Assembly (NCBI RefSeq): GCF_024586455.1
Contig: NC_065920.1
Span: 12,052,144 to 12,116,143, forward strand
DNA from: Bactrocera neohumeralis
Lineage: Eukaryota; Arthropoda; Insecta; Diptera; Tephritidae
Reading direction: 5' to 3'
Length of the DNA stretch: 64,000 nucleotides
Shown one piece after another: positions 48,754-60,410 of the stretch. Position 1 is the stretch's first letter. Each line of letters begins with the position of its first letter. Made by a program: the position numbers and the translations under genes. Under the pieces are notes generated by a model. The model was not told the DNA's origin. It made no database searches and saw only the letters and a list, made by a program, of their open reading frames with translations.

Positions 48754-49470
48754 TGCTGACTGATGTCTTAATAGCAATATGAAAAGACATTAGACCACAC
48801 ACTAGTTATAATAAAAGAAAATAAAAAAAGAACAAAAATAATAATTAAAAATAAAAAAATAAAAAAAAAAATAAAAAGAAAATTTTAATATAAAAAATAA
48901 AAAAATTGAGATAAAATAAAACCAAATTAAATATTAAATTAAAAATAAACTTTTGTTAAAATAACTGATGTTTTAATAGCAATATGAAGAGACATAATAT
49001 ATATAATACAATAAAAGACAATAAGCAAAAATAAATAAAAATTATAAAAATACAAATTTTAAATTCAAAATTAAAAAAAAATTAAGATAAAATAAAAAAG
49101 TAAAAAAAAAATAAAAAAAATACTAATAAAAATATTTTATAAAAAATATTAATATTAAAAAATTAAAGAAAAATCTGAAGAAAAATATATAAAAATTAAA
49201 ATAAAAAAATCTTAGAACAGCTGATTTTTAATAGAAATATGAAAACATTTGAGACCACACAATTGTTCTTAGAAACATATTAACAATAAATAATAAAATT
49301 AAAAAAAATATAAACTAATTGTGACAAAAACAACAAATTATAAAAATAAAAAAAAAAATAATAAAAATAAAAAAAGTTAAAAAATACAATAAAAATAAAA
49401 AAATCTCAAAAAAAAAAATTATTAAAATAAATTTAAATAAAAAACTTCTGTTACCACTTTTTTGACATAA
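48754..49470. repeat. ~205-255-bp tandem repeat with A-rich spacers
   Basis: Three copies of a TGATGTCTTAATAGCAATAT core followed by GAAAAGACATTAGACCACAC-like sequence, at 48761, 48966 and 49222. Between them lie long AAAATAAAAA tracts. The A-rich spacers explain most of the low complexity here. Confidence 0.72.
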
Positions 49471-50495
49471 GAATAGTAGTATTTTATTTATTCCAATTTT
49501 TTTATCTTATATTCCGAGTCTTCTGCTTTCAAATTTTATTATTCATAGTAAACTAATTCATTATTACTTAATTAATTTGTTTTTATTAATAGTTTCGTGT
49601 CGTAAATAAATATTTTCTTAATTGCGCATTTTTACTATTTTCTTTGCAATTTTTTTTATTTTTATTTTTCTTGTTCTAAATTAAGATTTAATAAATTAAT
49701 AAAATTAAATTAAAATTTAATATATTTGTAACCAATTTTTTAACTTTAATACGTTTTTTTTATGAAAAATCGCTAAATGTTTAATTCTGAATTTTATTTA
49801 TTATTAATATAAATTTCTTCAAAAATATTTTGGAAATTTTGCAATTTTTTTTATATTTTGTTGCTTTTTTATTTTTATTATTATTGTTTTTTCTTAAATA
49901 AATTATTCCTTACTTTTTTTGTTGGTATTGAAATAATTGTAATTTTTTATTTCCTTTCGGGTAGTGGCAACTGTAATCGTATATAATTTTTTTTCAAATC
50001 TGAGCTTATTCTTTCATTCATTCGTATGTAAGTATTTCTATAATTATGGCTAACTGCTAATGACTGTTGACTTATGCTCTTTCTCAAGCAGTCATTAGCG
50101 ATTTAATGACATATAACAGTAATCTTCGTTTGTTTTTATCATTTCAAGGGCTCACCGTTAAACGTAAGCTTTCAACTCATTAATCTCGATTCATGAAGAA
50201 ATAAATATGTAGCTTGAGAATAAATAAAGAACGCTAGGTTTTCTTCATAAAAAGAACAAATTAAGTCTCAGACCACTTTAAACAGAAAACGTATCTAAAT
50301 ATTTAACATAAATTAAAAAAAAATAATTTCTTGTTTTATAATATGTTCAAATATTGAAGTAATGAAAGCAGTATTACAGTTCTTCATGCAAAATTTTGTA
50401 CAATAATTGGTGTAATAATTTAAATTAAAACAACAGTTTTCAGTAGCTTGACCTTAACAAACTCAATGATTTGCAGTTCGAAGTATATTTTTTCA
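49471..50495. other. AT-rich non-coding DNA
   Basis: T-rich low-complexity sequence to about 49960, then ordinary AT-rich DNA. No feature. Confidence 0.4.
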
Positions 50496-50499
50496 TATT

Positions 50500-50570
50500 G
50501 AAGTTTGTTGCTTAAGTCTTTTACCAATTCACAGTTGGAGAAAACGAGTTTGTGTCTTAAGTCTTTTATT
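50500..50570 (-). repeat. Two dispersed copies of the CTTAAG-core motif
   Basis: GTTTGTTGCTTAAGTCTTTT (50504-50523) and GTTTGTGTCTTAAGTCTTTT (50549-50568), in the same orientation as the array at 47105-47685. Confidence 0.85.
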
Positions 50571-52075
50571 CATATTAGATCATAATAGAATTTAAGAAAT
50601 ATTAGGAGCTTTCATGAGGCAAATCTGTTCAAATGATTTTTCGTATTAAAATATTAAGATAGTTTGTAGAATTTATGGTATGAAACCAAAACTATACAAA
50701 TAAAATGTCATCAGATCAAATCCACTGAGTGGCTGGAAAAAGCTTCATTTGGTTAACCCGGAAGCACAAAGAGTCTATTGAGGGCCTAAGTGCGGCCGCT
50801 TGCGATCTGAAACTATTACACTTCCCTTTTCACCAACCAACCATTAAAGATCTGCAGCTGCCACAGACTTTATAAACTGCTGAAATCTAATATGAGCAAA
50901 AGTTTTGGCAAATTTTCAGTTACTCTCCGACTTCCGTGCCATTCTTCTCTTACTATAATTACATATATATCTATATGGGTGCCCATCTAAGGAGTTAAAT
51001 ACTTCTTAAATTGATTCAGACTATTTCCAAATCACTTGTAGTCAAGAAAGAGTCAACAAACTCATGAAATTTTACGTATAAAGCAAAAATATTGTCAAAC
51101 TTCTTTTATTTAAACATTAAAAACTACAGAGGACCTTCTGTGAAATTTGGTGATCAGAGCAGGCCTCAAGCATATTCGCTCTTATGCAATACTTCAGCTT
51201 GAATGCCTTAATTAAGAAAATACTTTAACCCAAAAATAGCGCATATATAAAAACCAAAATCTTCGCTCTGACGCTACTCTTCTTCATACAGTTTTTGCTG
51301 CAGTTGTTCCTTTTGTATCATCACTACACCGTGGGTCCTCAGCTCTTCCTTCCAAACGTCTTTCATATCCAGCTATTGTGTTATATCACATAAGTCACTT
51401 CCCCATTCTTGCGTTTTAATTAGCCATTGAAGCACAAAATTATGCTATAATTAAATTTTATGTTGCCAATAAATTTGTGCATTTCAACAAGAATTGCCAG
51501 CATCATCTGCAGCAAAGAGCCATAATTCGCGCTTCCCTGCCTTTTAATGTCGCCTTTATAAAGCACTTCCTTCTTTTTATTCATTAAATTTCTTCCCTTC
51601 TCCAGCAGCGGCATTGGCGTGGAACAGATGAAGTAAATTTTAGCAGCCGTTGACAGCTTTTATGAGCTTGCGCTACTGCTGCGCGGCGCAGCTGCAGCTA
51701 AACGCAACTCTTTTTTAGTTTCTTCCCAATATTTCTTTCCCTTTTATATAACAAAGTTTTTATTGCCATTGGCGCAAAATTTAGCACACTTAATAAAATC
51801 ATTAACTTCTATTGAAATTAGAAAATAAATAAATTTTCTCCGACTGTTGAGTCGTCGCTTGAGCCATAAAAAAGGGTTGTCGAATCGCCTTGTTCTATGT
51901 GAAAAAAATTTATTAAAATAAATAAAGAAATACTAAATTATAGTATTTTTGATGGGCTTTTATAATCGAATTTATTTTCACTTGGCAATAAATTATTTTC
52001 TTAGACCGTTATATTTGCTTTAAATCTTGGAAGTGAATTTCTACGGTAATTTTGCTGACATCAAATGCAATTGCC
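50571..52075. other. Unassigned non-coding DNA
   Basis: The part at 50700-50960 is GC-richer and contains GCGGCCGC (50793-50800), rare in this window; I do not recognise it. 51280-51720 is also more balanced. A minus-strand frame at 51420-51614 has no domain. Confidence 0.4.
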
Positions 52076-52077
52076 GA

Positions 52078-52107
52078 ATGCGAGTTTGCGTCTTAAGTCT
52101 TTTGCTG
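52078..52107 (-). repeat. Dispersed copy of the CTTAAG-core motif
   Basis: GAGTTTGCGTCTTAAGTCTTTT-type sequence starting at 52082, same orientation as the 47-kb array. Confidence 0.85.
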
Positions 52108-52179
52108 TGAAGTATGAGGCAAGGCGGTATTGGGAGATTAAAAATTGCCTGTATGAAAAATTATTAAAAAATAAAATTT

Positions 52180-52320
52180 TGCTGGAAAACAAAAATAAAA
52201 AAAATAAAAATAAAAAAATAAATAAAAATAAAAAAAATAAAAATTAAAAAAAATAAAATAAAATAAAAATGAAAACAAAAATAAAATTAAGACACAACAT
52301 AATTATTTAAAAATTAAAAA
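52180..52320. repeat. AAAATAAAAA simple-sequence tract
   Basis: Nearly pure A-rich sequence with T every four to six bases. The frame ending here is repeat-driven. Confidence 0.85.
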
Positions 52321-53214
52321 GTTTTTGTAATCATAAAAATCGGAATAGGTTTTTAAGAAAATAAGTGTTCATTAAATAAATTCAGAACTGCTTGAAGAAA
52401 AATGTCATTGCAATTATGAACTAATTAAATAGTCGATTTTTATTTGTGTTCGCACTCAATTGCAGCACTGATAGCCACTAATTGTTGTAAACAAATGTGG
52501 GCGTGAGGTGTAACACAGCAGTTCATACGACAGAGGTGCATCGAAGTCAAGCTTAATTAATTTCATTTGGCATTTATGTTGGCAGTTGGCATCATTTGCT
52601 TTTGCTGCCTAAGTCCAAAACAACAACATACATTGATTTCATAATAGTTTATATTACCAAAAAACTTATTATATAAATGCAATTATAGGCTCAGAAGAAT
52701 GTGTGTTAAATATTTATATATATTATGTAACTATCCTGAAGATTAAAATATTTCAGTAGATCTAAAATTAATTAAGACCAGGCTGGGCTTAATGTAATCA
52801 TGACTTTGAAGTATTACTTTTTATATTAACTTTTATCAAACTTAAGTGAGTGGCTTACGTCTTTTATGTTAAATATTTATATGAAAAAATAAATATTGTG
52901 TCAAAAACTTTTATTTCAAGAAAAGGAGTATTATTTTTAAATGAAACAAATTTGATAAAATTTTTTTTTTTTAATTTTTATTTTATTATTATTATTTTTT
53001 ATTATTATTATTTTATTTTATTTTTATTTTTATTATTATTTCTTAATTTTTAAGTTTAATCATAAGTTTCACATATTATCTTTTATCTCGACTTTTGTCT
53101 ATCACAAATTTGTCTTTAGTCTTTTAGATAATATTTTTGGCTGATGATAACAAATTTGTGCTTTCAGTCCTTTCATGGTAATCACTTATTTATATGAAAA
53201 AAGCAAGACTGTGA
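52321..53214. other. AT-rich DNA with diverged CTTAAG-core copies
   Basis: Weak motif copies lie near 52848 (GTGGCTTACGTCTTTTATG), 53110 (TTTGTCTTTAGTCTTTTAG) and 53153. A T-rich ATTATTATT tract is at 52965-53045. No gene. Confidence 0.45.
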
Positions 53215-53400
53215 TTCTTCTTCTTCTTTACTGGCGTAGACAAAGGATGGATCCCTCATTCAAGGCTGTTTTCTTCTTTCCATTGGCAGTGTTTTTTTAC
53301 GTGGCGGGTCGCAAACCTTCTCACTTTAGCTCTCGCCTTCTTACTTCAAACGGATGTTTTTTGGCTACGCAGAGGCCACTTATTTTTGTGTAGAAAATTT
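53215..53400 (-). mobile_element. C-terminal tail relic of a non-LTR retrotransposon ORF
   Basis: On the minus strand the sequence ends with GCCAGTAAAGAAGAAGAAGA (53233-53214), i.e. a C-terminus of the form xxVYASKEEEE, preceded by a GCGACCCGCCACGTAAAAAA stretch. As I recall, this matches a very common fly repeat whose ORF ends in a TPVKKKKK-like Lys tail after a WRxxV-rich segment; the present frame is decayed. It may belong to the same family as the reverse-transcriptase relic at 13430-13900. Assignment rests on memory of the repeat. Confidence 0.42.
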
Positions 53401-53489
53401 GATAACAATTTTTATTGAAAACTATAATTCTTTTATGACATAATTTCTTAATTATTCAACTTAATCAAGAGTTTGAAGTATTATTTTTT

Positions 53490-53561
53490 GCCTCACCTTT
53501 TAATTAACGCGAGTTTGTAGCTTAAGTAAGTTACAAATTCGCGTTAATTAAAAGGTGAGGC
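53490..53561. repeat. Near-perfect 35-bp inverted repeat (hairpin)
   Basis: Arms 53490-53524 and 53527-53561 are separated by two bases. The left arm starts GCCTCACCTTTTAATTAACG and the right arm ends CGTTAATTAAAAGGTGAGGC. They match at 33 of 35 positions, and both mismatches would be G-U pairs in + strand RNA. The centre carries a CTTAAG-core motif copy (GAGTTTGTAGCTTAAG). Confidence 0.93.
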
Positions 53562-53574
53562 AAGCTCGATGGTG

Positions 53575-53870
53575 TAAGGCAAGTTTGTGTCTTTAGTCTT
53601 TTAAGTTAAATGTTTATATGAAGTAAGGCAGCGATTAAATCATATTATTCTAAAATAAAGGCAGTATTATTTTTATATGAAAAAAATCGATAAATTTTTT
53701 TTTAATAATTTTTTTAAATAATTTCTAATTTCTTTAATATAAACCTGACTTCGAAGTATTATTTTTTATCTCATCTTTTATCTAACCCAAGTTTGTGGCT
53801 TAAGTCTCTTATATAAAAATCCTTGGTGGAGCAAGAGAATATTGTTTTTTAAGTCTTTTATACTAAATAT
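53575..53870 (-). repeat. Further dispersed CTTAAG-core copies
   Basis: GTTTGTGTCTTTAGTCTTTT at 53583-53604, GTTTGTGGCTTAAGTCTCTT at 53789-53810 and TTTTTTAAGTCTTTTATACT near 53845-53865. Each is followed by a TTAAATATTTATATGAA- or TATAAAAATCC-like sequence, and the pair TTATATGAAGTAAGGC/TTATATAAAGCAAAATGG suggests a longer ~250-bp unit. Confidence 0.65.
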
Positions 53871-54469
53871 TTATATAAAGCAAAATGGTCTTTGCTAAAC
53901 TAAAGAGAGTATTACTTGCATATGAAAAAAAAATCACGATAATTAAAAACCAAAAAAAAATTTATAAACTTGTTTTATTATTTTTTTTTATTTTTATCTA
54001 AAGCCAATTGAAGGAGATATCAATAATCACTATATTATACTGTGAAAGTTTCGAGCTCAAAAAAACACAACAAACTATTATAGAAAAAAACTTTAAATTA
54101 CTTACCAGTAATTCGTATTGCCGTAATCATTAATTCTTTCGCGGATTTATATTGTTAGACTTAGATTTTATATAAAATTTTATTCTCCGTTAAAAACTTA
54201 AATAAAATAGTTTTCACTTTCGTTGACGCACACCAGCTTACACCTACAAATATATGATCACCACATTTGTATAATAATTGAATCATTCCTATTGCCATAT
54301 TTCCGGTCTTTGAACGCTCATCAGTACAGGGTGTTAAAAAATGGAATTAAAATAACTGAACATAGCTGATTAAAATACTAGGAACGTTTGAAAAATATTA
54401 CATATTAATTCACTAATAGAGATTTCTCAAGCACTTATATTTGGGGTAAAAAATTATATGAAACTATGA
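53871..54469. other. Unassigned AT-rich stretch
   Basis: No feature that I can support. Confidence 0.4.
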
Positions 54470-54528
54470 CTCATTATGAAGGCACAATAGACCCTAGGTT
54501 GCAGCGCAATCCTCATCTAATCTAATGA
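54470..54528 (+). mobile_element. Possible 3' end of a non-LTR retrotransposon
   Basis: GACCCTAGGTTGCAGCGCAA followed by TCCTCATCTAATCTAATG. It shares a TCTAATCTAAT tail and a CCTAxG..CxxCGC stretch with 3930-4085 (minus strand). Confidence 0.4.
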
Positions 54529-55678
54529 CTCATTATATATATTATATATTATAGAAATATTATCTAAAAATATATATTATACTGTACTTAATTTAGTTAA
54601 AGAAGAATTTATTTCTTCCCTTGTGCCGCACCCTCTACAAACTGGCTCAATCAAACTCAGTTCAAGGCAAACCAGTTCAGATGACAGGTTGACATTTTTG
54701 AAAAAGCTTTTTTGTGCCTAACGTACGAGTATATAAAAGTCTATTCGCAAATTAAGAGAAACAGTTGTAAGTACGGCAAACAAAAATATATTTACCACAC
54801 TCGTAGATTTATATATCATTTAATAAGTATGTATGTCTCAGCGAACTGCGATTAATAATATGCAAAATTGTTATTGTTTAATATGATTTTATTTTTATTT
54901 TACTCAAACGTGTTTCATTTCATTCGTGTAGCTCTGATTCACGCTTTTTAAATATAAAAATTAAATAAAAAATATTCTAACTGTACCGCTTCTATTTAAA
55001 ACAATTATACTTGTATCGTCATCACTCCAGCTAAAACCACACAATTTTCAGAAATTCAAAAACTTGTTTTTCCCACAAAAATTATTTGATTAGCAATAAG
55101 TAAAAGCAGCTTGCCGGTAGTCAAAAAAACATGCCCTTCTTTTTGAGAAAAAAATTAGCTGAAATTAAATAAAATAAATTTTTCAACAATTAAACCTAAA
55201 TAAAGTTATTTGTGAAAAGCTAAATACTTACATACATATATAATTGGCTATATATTCACATCATCCGTACAACAATTTAATGCCAACCGCTGTTTGTTCG
55301 CTCTAATTCTGTCACATACTTTGTAGGTGTATAATAGCTAGACAATATAAGGCTTTAGATAATTGCGTTAAATTAGTTAAGTTCACTTAAAAGGAAAAGG
55401 CGTTAATTGAGTGATTACATATAGAAAAATAAATTTTTTGTTGCGTTTATATACGCACATGCTCTAGAATTTCACCACAGCTGCTGGAAAATTTCAAAGC
55501 GCTAAATATTCGCATATATTTGCTGATTTAATCTAAACTAAGCCGGAACTTAATGGCAAATATTAAGTTACTTTGCAAAAATGGATACCCTTTAGTAACT
55601 GGTTGGGTCAGTGGAACTATATAAGGCTCTATATAAGTCATAATCAACTTTTAGATTAGTAAAATGTATATATACATA
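54529..55678. other. Unassigned AT-rich stretch
   Basis: No gene or repeat was recognised apart from TATATA patches. Confidence 0.4.
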
Positions 55679-56533
55679 CAAGATCTGTCGCAAAAGAAAC
55701 AGAACTTTTTAAATATAACTGTTTCTGGTGGCGCCACCTATTGGTGGGTATATGAAACCCGTAAAAATTTTAAGACCATTGGATAACTACAATCGATGTT
55801 ATCGATCAAAAAGTGACAGCAGCTTTTGGTCATCGGTCGTAAAACGCATTTTGAACAAAAAGCAAATATTAAATTTTGTTTTAAACATGGGAAAACGTTT
55901 ACTGAAACATTTCAAATGATGAAAAATGTTTATGGTGATCAGTGCCTATCCCGTAGTAATGTGCCTGAGTGGTTTAAGTGATTCCAAGAAGGTTGTGAGG
56001 ACCTCTGTGACGATCAGAAATTGGTCGCTTCAGAAGTCAAAAATAAAGACAATGCTGATTCGTTTTTACGATTCCGAGGGTATTGTACACCATGGTGTTA
56101 TGAAGGGTCTTTTGTCACGCATTCGTCGTGATTGACCATAATACCGTGAGGCAGGGTCCTGGCGCCTGTTGCACGATAATGCACCAAGTCATCGGTCGAC
56201 GCCTGTCACTAATTATTTTGACAAAAAACTCCATATTAACCATTAATCACTCACCCTACTCACCTGATCTGGCACCCTGTGATTTTTACCTATTTGTAAA
56301 ACTTCATTTGCCCATGAAAGGACACTGGGGTCAGGACACTTCAGCTATCCAAAAGGCGACGACCGATATTCTCAAGAGCATGACCTTAAACACTCATTTC
56401 AAATGCTAATTGACCGAGCTAAACGCTGTATCGAAGCACAAGGAAACTACTTTGAATAAAAAATATAACTTTTGAAAAATATTAATTTTTTGTTGTTTTT
56501 TTAACAGTCCTGTTTCGTTTGCGACAGACCTTG
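55679..56533 (+). mobile_element. Deleted mariner transposon with both inverted repeats
   Basis: Both ends are present and flanked by TA (55677-55678 and 56534-56535). The left end begins CAAGATCTGTCGCAAAAGAA and the right end on the minus strand begins CAAGGTCTGTCGCAAACGAA; similarity runs about 30 bp. On the + strand: an N-terminal helix-turn-helix with MMKNVYGDQCLSRSNVPEWF (about 55916-55976), then FQEGCEDL, CDDQK. The region to the first catalytic Asp is missing; TMLIRFYDSEGIVHHGVM resumes at about 56050. Next are LLHDNAPSHRSTPVTNYF (second Asp, 56169-56222) and, after a frameshift, SPYSPDLAPCDFYLF (third Asp, about 56250-56296). The Asp spacing is about 34, the mariner D34D pattern. The C-terminus ends NYFE with stop at 56457-56459. 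The frameshifts and the deletion make it inactive. Its C-terminal PMKG region resembles that of the copy at 19158-19598. Confidence 0.95.
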
Positions 56534-56535
56534 TA

Positions 56536-57645
56536 TATGTATTTAAGAATGAAGTATAGTTAATTCAATTCTTTTATATTTTCAAAAGGAATTTTATAGA
56601 ATTATGGCTACAATTTTCAGTTTCCGCTGTCAGATATAACCAATATATAACCATTTTATAACCAAAACTCCAATTTTTGTTTCAATATCAGAGGTTTGTA
56701 TTATATAGTTTTTCCTTCGCCTGAAAACTTATGAAAAGTGATATTATGGTATTTTGCAGTTTAGGGGACAATATGAAAAATTCAAGAATGGGAATAAAAC
56801 CAAAATAGAATTTAAAAATGTAATTTTTTAATTTCTGAATTCCATTTTTAATCACATAAAATTAAACAAAAATCAAATATACCTTTTTAAAAAATATTAT
56901 CTGATATTAAGCATTTCTTGAACATTTCATTTTAATTGTATATTTTAATACTATTTTTTTTTTGTGAAGAATATAGTTTCCGAAATATCTGAAATATTTT
57001 TTATATGTAGCATATTGATAGCTAGTTATTCAGCAAAATAATGATCCAAAAATAATTTTCGACTACAAAAAATCTATTTCACTGCTCTTAGTAAGCCCAT
57101 TTGCAAAAATCGCAGAAAAATAATTTAAAAAAATCAATATTTGATTTACTCCACATTTCATGCAATGCACAATTGTGCCATGGAAAGGTTGCTTCATGAG
57201 ACCGTTAAACACGTTGTGACACATTTTACCGCAATCAATGCAATTTATTCCAATTCAGCGCAAAAATTGGTTGAAAACTCACTGGCGAGAAGAAACTGAA
57301 AAAGAGCAATAAAATCACAAAAACCCACTGAACCAAATGCGGTTTCGTAATATATATAACAACAACAACAAAAAGTATTTCGTATGACTGCTTAATGCAG
57401 TTGCTAATAAAGACAAGTTGCCCTAAAAGGCAGCTGGACATTGCCAAAATTTCCTGCTTGTATAACGGTACATTTTTCTGTGAGACAAGAAAATATCTGA
57501 ATAAAAAATTTTGGAATAAATATATAAAAAATCGAAAGTTTTGTAAATGTCTGAAATACTTTCACTATTTTGTGAATTAATAAGCTTTCTTTCGAAATTT
57601 ATTTAAAATACGAAAAGTTTCGGAAAGGTTGTAAAAGGTTGAATT
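56536..57645. other. Unassigned AT-rich stretch
   Basis: No gene. CAACAACAACAAAA at 57358-57371. Confidence 0.4.
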
Positions 57646-57649
57646 AAAA

Positions 57650-58290
57650 AAAAAATATTGTGACATAAGTATGCATCTGCAATAAGATTTTGAAAAATTT
57701 TTTAAGTATTTTTTTAGTTTATATGTATATATGTATATACTATTTTTTGCAAAATTTCGTTTTTATATTTCTATTTTTTTTTCTTTGTTTCATAAAAATT
57801 GTAAGGAAAAAATTACTGATTTGCGTCAAAAGATAAGAAAAAATTTTATGAAATTATAAAAGGAATATTTTCTATAAAATTAAAAAAAAGGTATTTATGA
57901 ATTTTTTTAAATATATGTATATTTTTCTAAAAATTTCGTGCACAAAAAATTTGTTTGTTTAATATAAATTTTAAGGCTAAATTTATTAATTCATTTAAAA
58001 AGATAAAAATTTTTTATAAAATTAAAAAATAATTTTTGACAAGATTTTGAAAAATTTTTTAGGAATATTTTTAAATACATATTTTTTGCGAAATTTCGTG
58101 TTTACTGTTTTGTTTTTGATTATAAAAATTTTAAGGAAAAATTATTAATTCACTTAGAAAGATAAGACATTTTTTATTAAATAAAAAAAAGGTTTGATTT
58201 AAAAAAAAACACGTTTGGAACCAGCCGAAACATTTTGTATCTATATGTTTTTTTTCATTTAAAATTCAATGAAAAAATTATTAATTTAAA
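57650..58290. repeat. ~165-bp AT-rich tandem repeat
   Basis: Three clear units and a partial one. Landmark AAATTGTAAGGAAAAAATTA or AAATTTTAAGG(A/C)TAAATTT is at about 57797, 57965, 58126, then a weak form at 58263. A second landmark, GCAAAATTTCGT/GCGAAATTTCGTGTTTA, precedes it, and TTTGAAAAATTTTTTA(A/G) marks unit starts at 57690 and 58049. No coding potential. Confidence 0.6.
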
Positions 58291-60025
58291 AAATTTGGAA
58301 ATTTTTATTTAGTTTTTAATATTATAATTTTTTGTTTTGTTACAATTTTTTTGTTCAATTTGAAAATTAAATTAGTATTTAAAATTTTTTCCTATTATCT
58401 GTAAATTGCTATACATTGGATGATAAATAAAAAATATTTGCTTTGTAAAAAAGAAAAAATTATTGTACTTTTAGCTTCTAAAAATATTAAAAAAAAAAAT
58501 TTTTAAATAGAAAACAGAAATTAAATACTACTTTAAAGCAAAATAGATTTTTGAATGCAATTTAATTCATATTTTTAGGCTTTACATACATATATAACTT
58601 ATATTATTTATTATTTATACCTTTATCCAGTCAACTTTTTAATTTTATTTTAATTTTTAGTATAGCCTAACTTAATAAATTAAAGAAAAAAATTAATAAA
58701 TTAAATTTTTTTTTAATCTAAAAAAAAAATATATAAAATCTAAACCAAACCACCCTAGTATCTATAAGCACAAATCCATTGCCCCTAAAGCTGCCTAATA
58801 GCATTTGGTAATGATGGAAAATTGTAGCAAGCAACATTGCGGTTTCCGTACGTGTCGTCATTACATTTGCAAGCGCACAAACAAATATACAACGCTGCCG
58901 CTCTCCAGTAACGTGCATGTGTATATGTGTGTGCGTGTGGCACTAAAGCACCGCAGGATATGCGCGCACTCTTCCGGCCGGTGGCCAAAGAAATGGCACG
59001 ACAGTCGCCTAGAATTGCATAAGCAACAACAAACACACAGCGCCGTTTGCGCCACCAAGGTGTTGCAATTCATAACTTCTAAGGCGATGCGGCAATTCGC
59101 AGCGCTGCGGTGGGTATGAGGCAATTACAGGCATAAATTCAATTATCCGCACACTATAATTTGTATAAAATGTGCAGGCATGCCGAAATCGAAAAAAACG
59201 TCTAGATGCTAAAAGAGTAGTGTTGAAAAGTAAGGATACGAAACAAAAGCAATGCAAACTAATTTCATTAACAAGCTTAGATGAGCGCCACAAATGGCCG
59301 TCATTGACTAGCATTCACTTTTCTGCTTTAATTCCTTCTCATTGTTTCCATTAAAGTCAGCTCAATTAAAAATGAAGACATATCACACGGCACTTGCAGC
59401 TGTGTGCGTGTGTGCATTTAAAGTGTGGAGCGCATTTACGCTATTGGCTATTGCCAAGTTTTACGATCTACTAAAAGCGTATAGAGCACCGGAAAGTCCT
59501 TTCATTTAACAACACACTTGGCCGTTGGTCACCAGCGGAACACCCAGCAGGCAGCGCCATAAAAAATGTCATAAAAATCGGCATCACTTAAATGACGACA
59601 CCTTCGACTTTTGTGTGAATCCTATAATATTTTTTGTATATAGCTTTTATGGCCAACTTTCGAAAAATTAATAAGAAATAAAGTGGTTTATAAAGTCCAC
59701 TTTGAGCCCGTTTGAGCTCGTTGTCCTTCCTCCAATTGCAATTTCTAGCTTAACAGAGGTCAATTTGTTCGCGTTGTGGTTAAAAATATACATATGTCTA
59801 AATGTGTATGTGGCTGTGGTAAAGTAAAATTACTATGAATATTGTTATTCATATAGTGGCACTGTCAACATTTTTAGAGTACTCAGAAATATTTTTAATG
59901 TTTTCAATTTTGGCAACTTTCTTGCCTTCATTCCGAGTTTTTTACTTCTGTCTATATATACGCAAACTATTCCCTCAGTTTAATAGATATCGAACTGAAA
60001 CTTTGCACACGTTCTTTTCTCTTCA
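58291..60025. other. Non-coding DNA, GC-richer at 58790-59520
   Basis: AT-rich up to about 58730, then a more balanced block with ATGTGT/GTGTGC runs. Several overlapping frames on both strands (58785-59354) conflict and show no domain. Candidate conserved non-coding DNA only. Confidence 0.4.
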
Positions 60026-60029
60026 TAAC

Positions 60030-60410
60030 CTGTAGGGATAGCCGATATCGGTTCAATATAGCATATAGCGGTAATACAAACTGAAGAATCAATTTCTTGT
60101 CCTTGTGTGGCCAACTTTTTTATTTCCCGAGATATTTTCACGAAATTTGGCAGGGATTATTATTCAAAGCAAAAATACAATTTTCAAAAATATTGTTGAG
60201 ATCGGACTATTATAGCTTACAGCTGCCATATTAACCGACCTATCCAAAACAAGTGCTTGTTTGAAAAACTTTTTAATTTGAGGAGTTAAATTCACAAAAT
60301 TTGGCATGGAGTAATTGCCCAAAGCAGCAATATAACATGCAAAAAAATTATGGAGATCGGACTACTATAGCATATAGCTGCCATCTAAAGTGAACAATCA
60401 GAATCTAACC
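60030..60410. repeat. Dispersed ~170-bp repeat, two units (see 23635-23860)
   Basis: Unit landmarks ACGAAATTTGGCAGGGATTA (60143-) and ACAAAATTTGGCATGGAGTA (60293-) are about 150 bp apart. GAGATCGGACTATTATAGC (60210-) and GAGATCGGACTACTATAGC (60353-) are followed by TGCCAT words. The same landmarks occur at 23635-23860. Confidence 0.75.
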
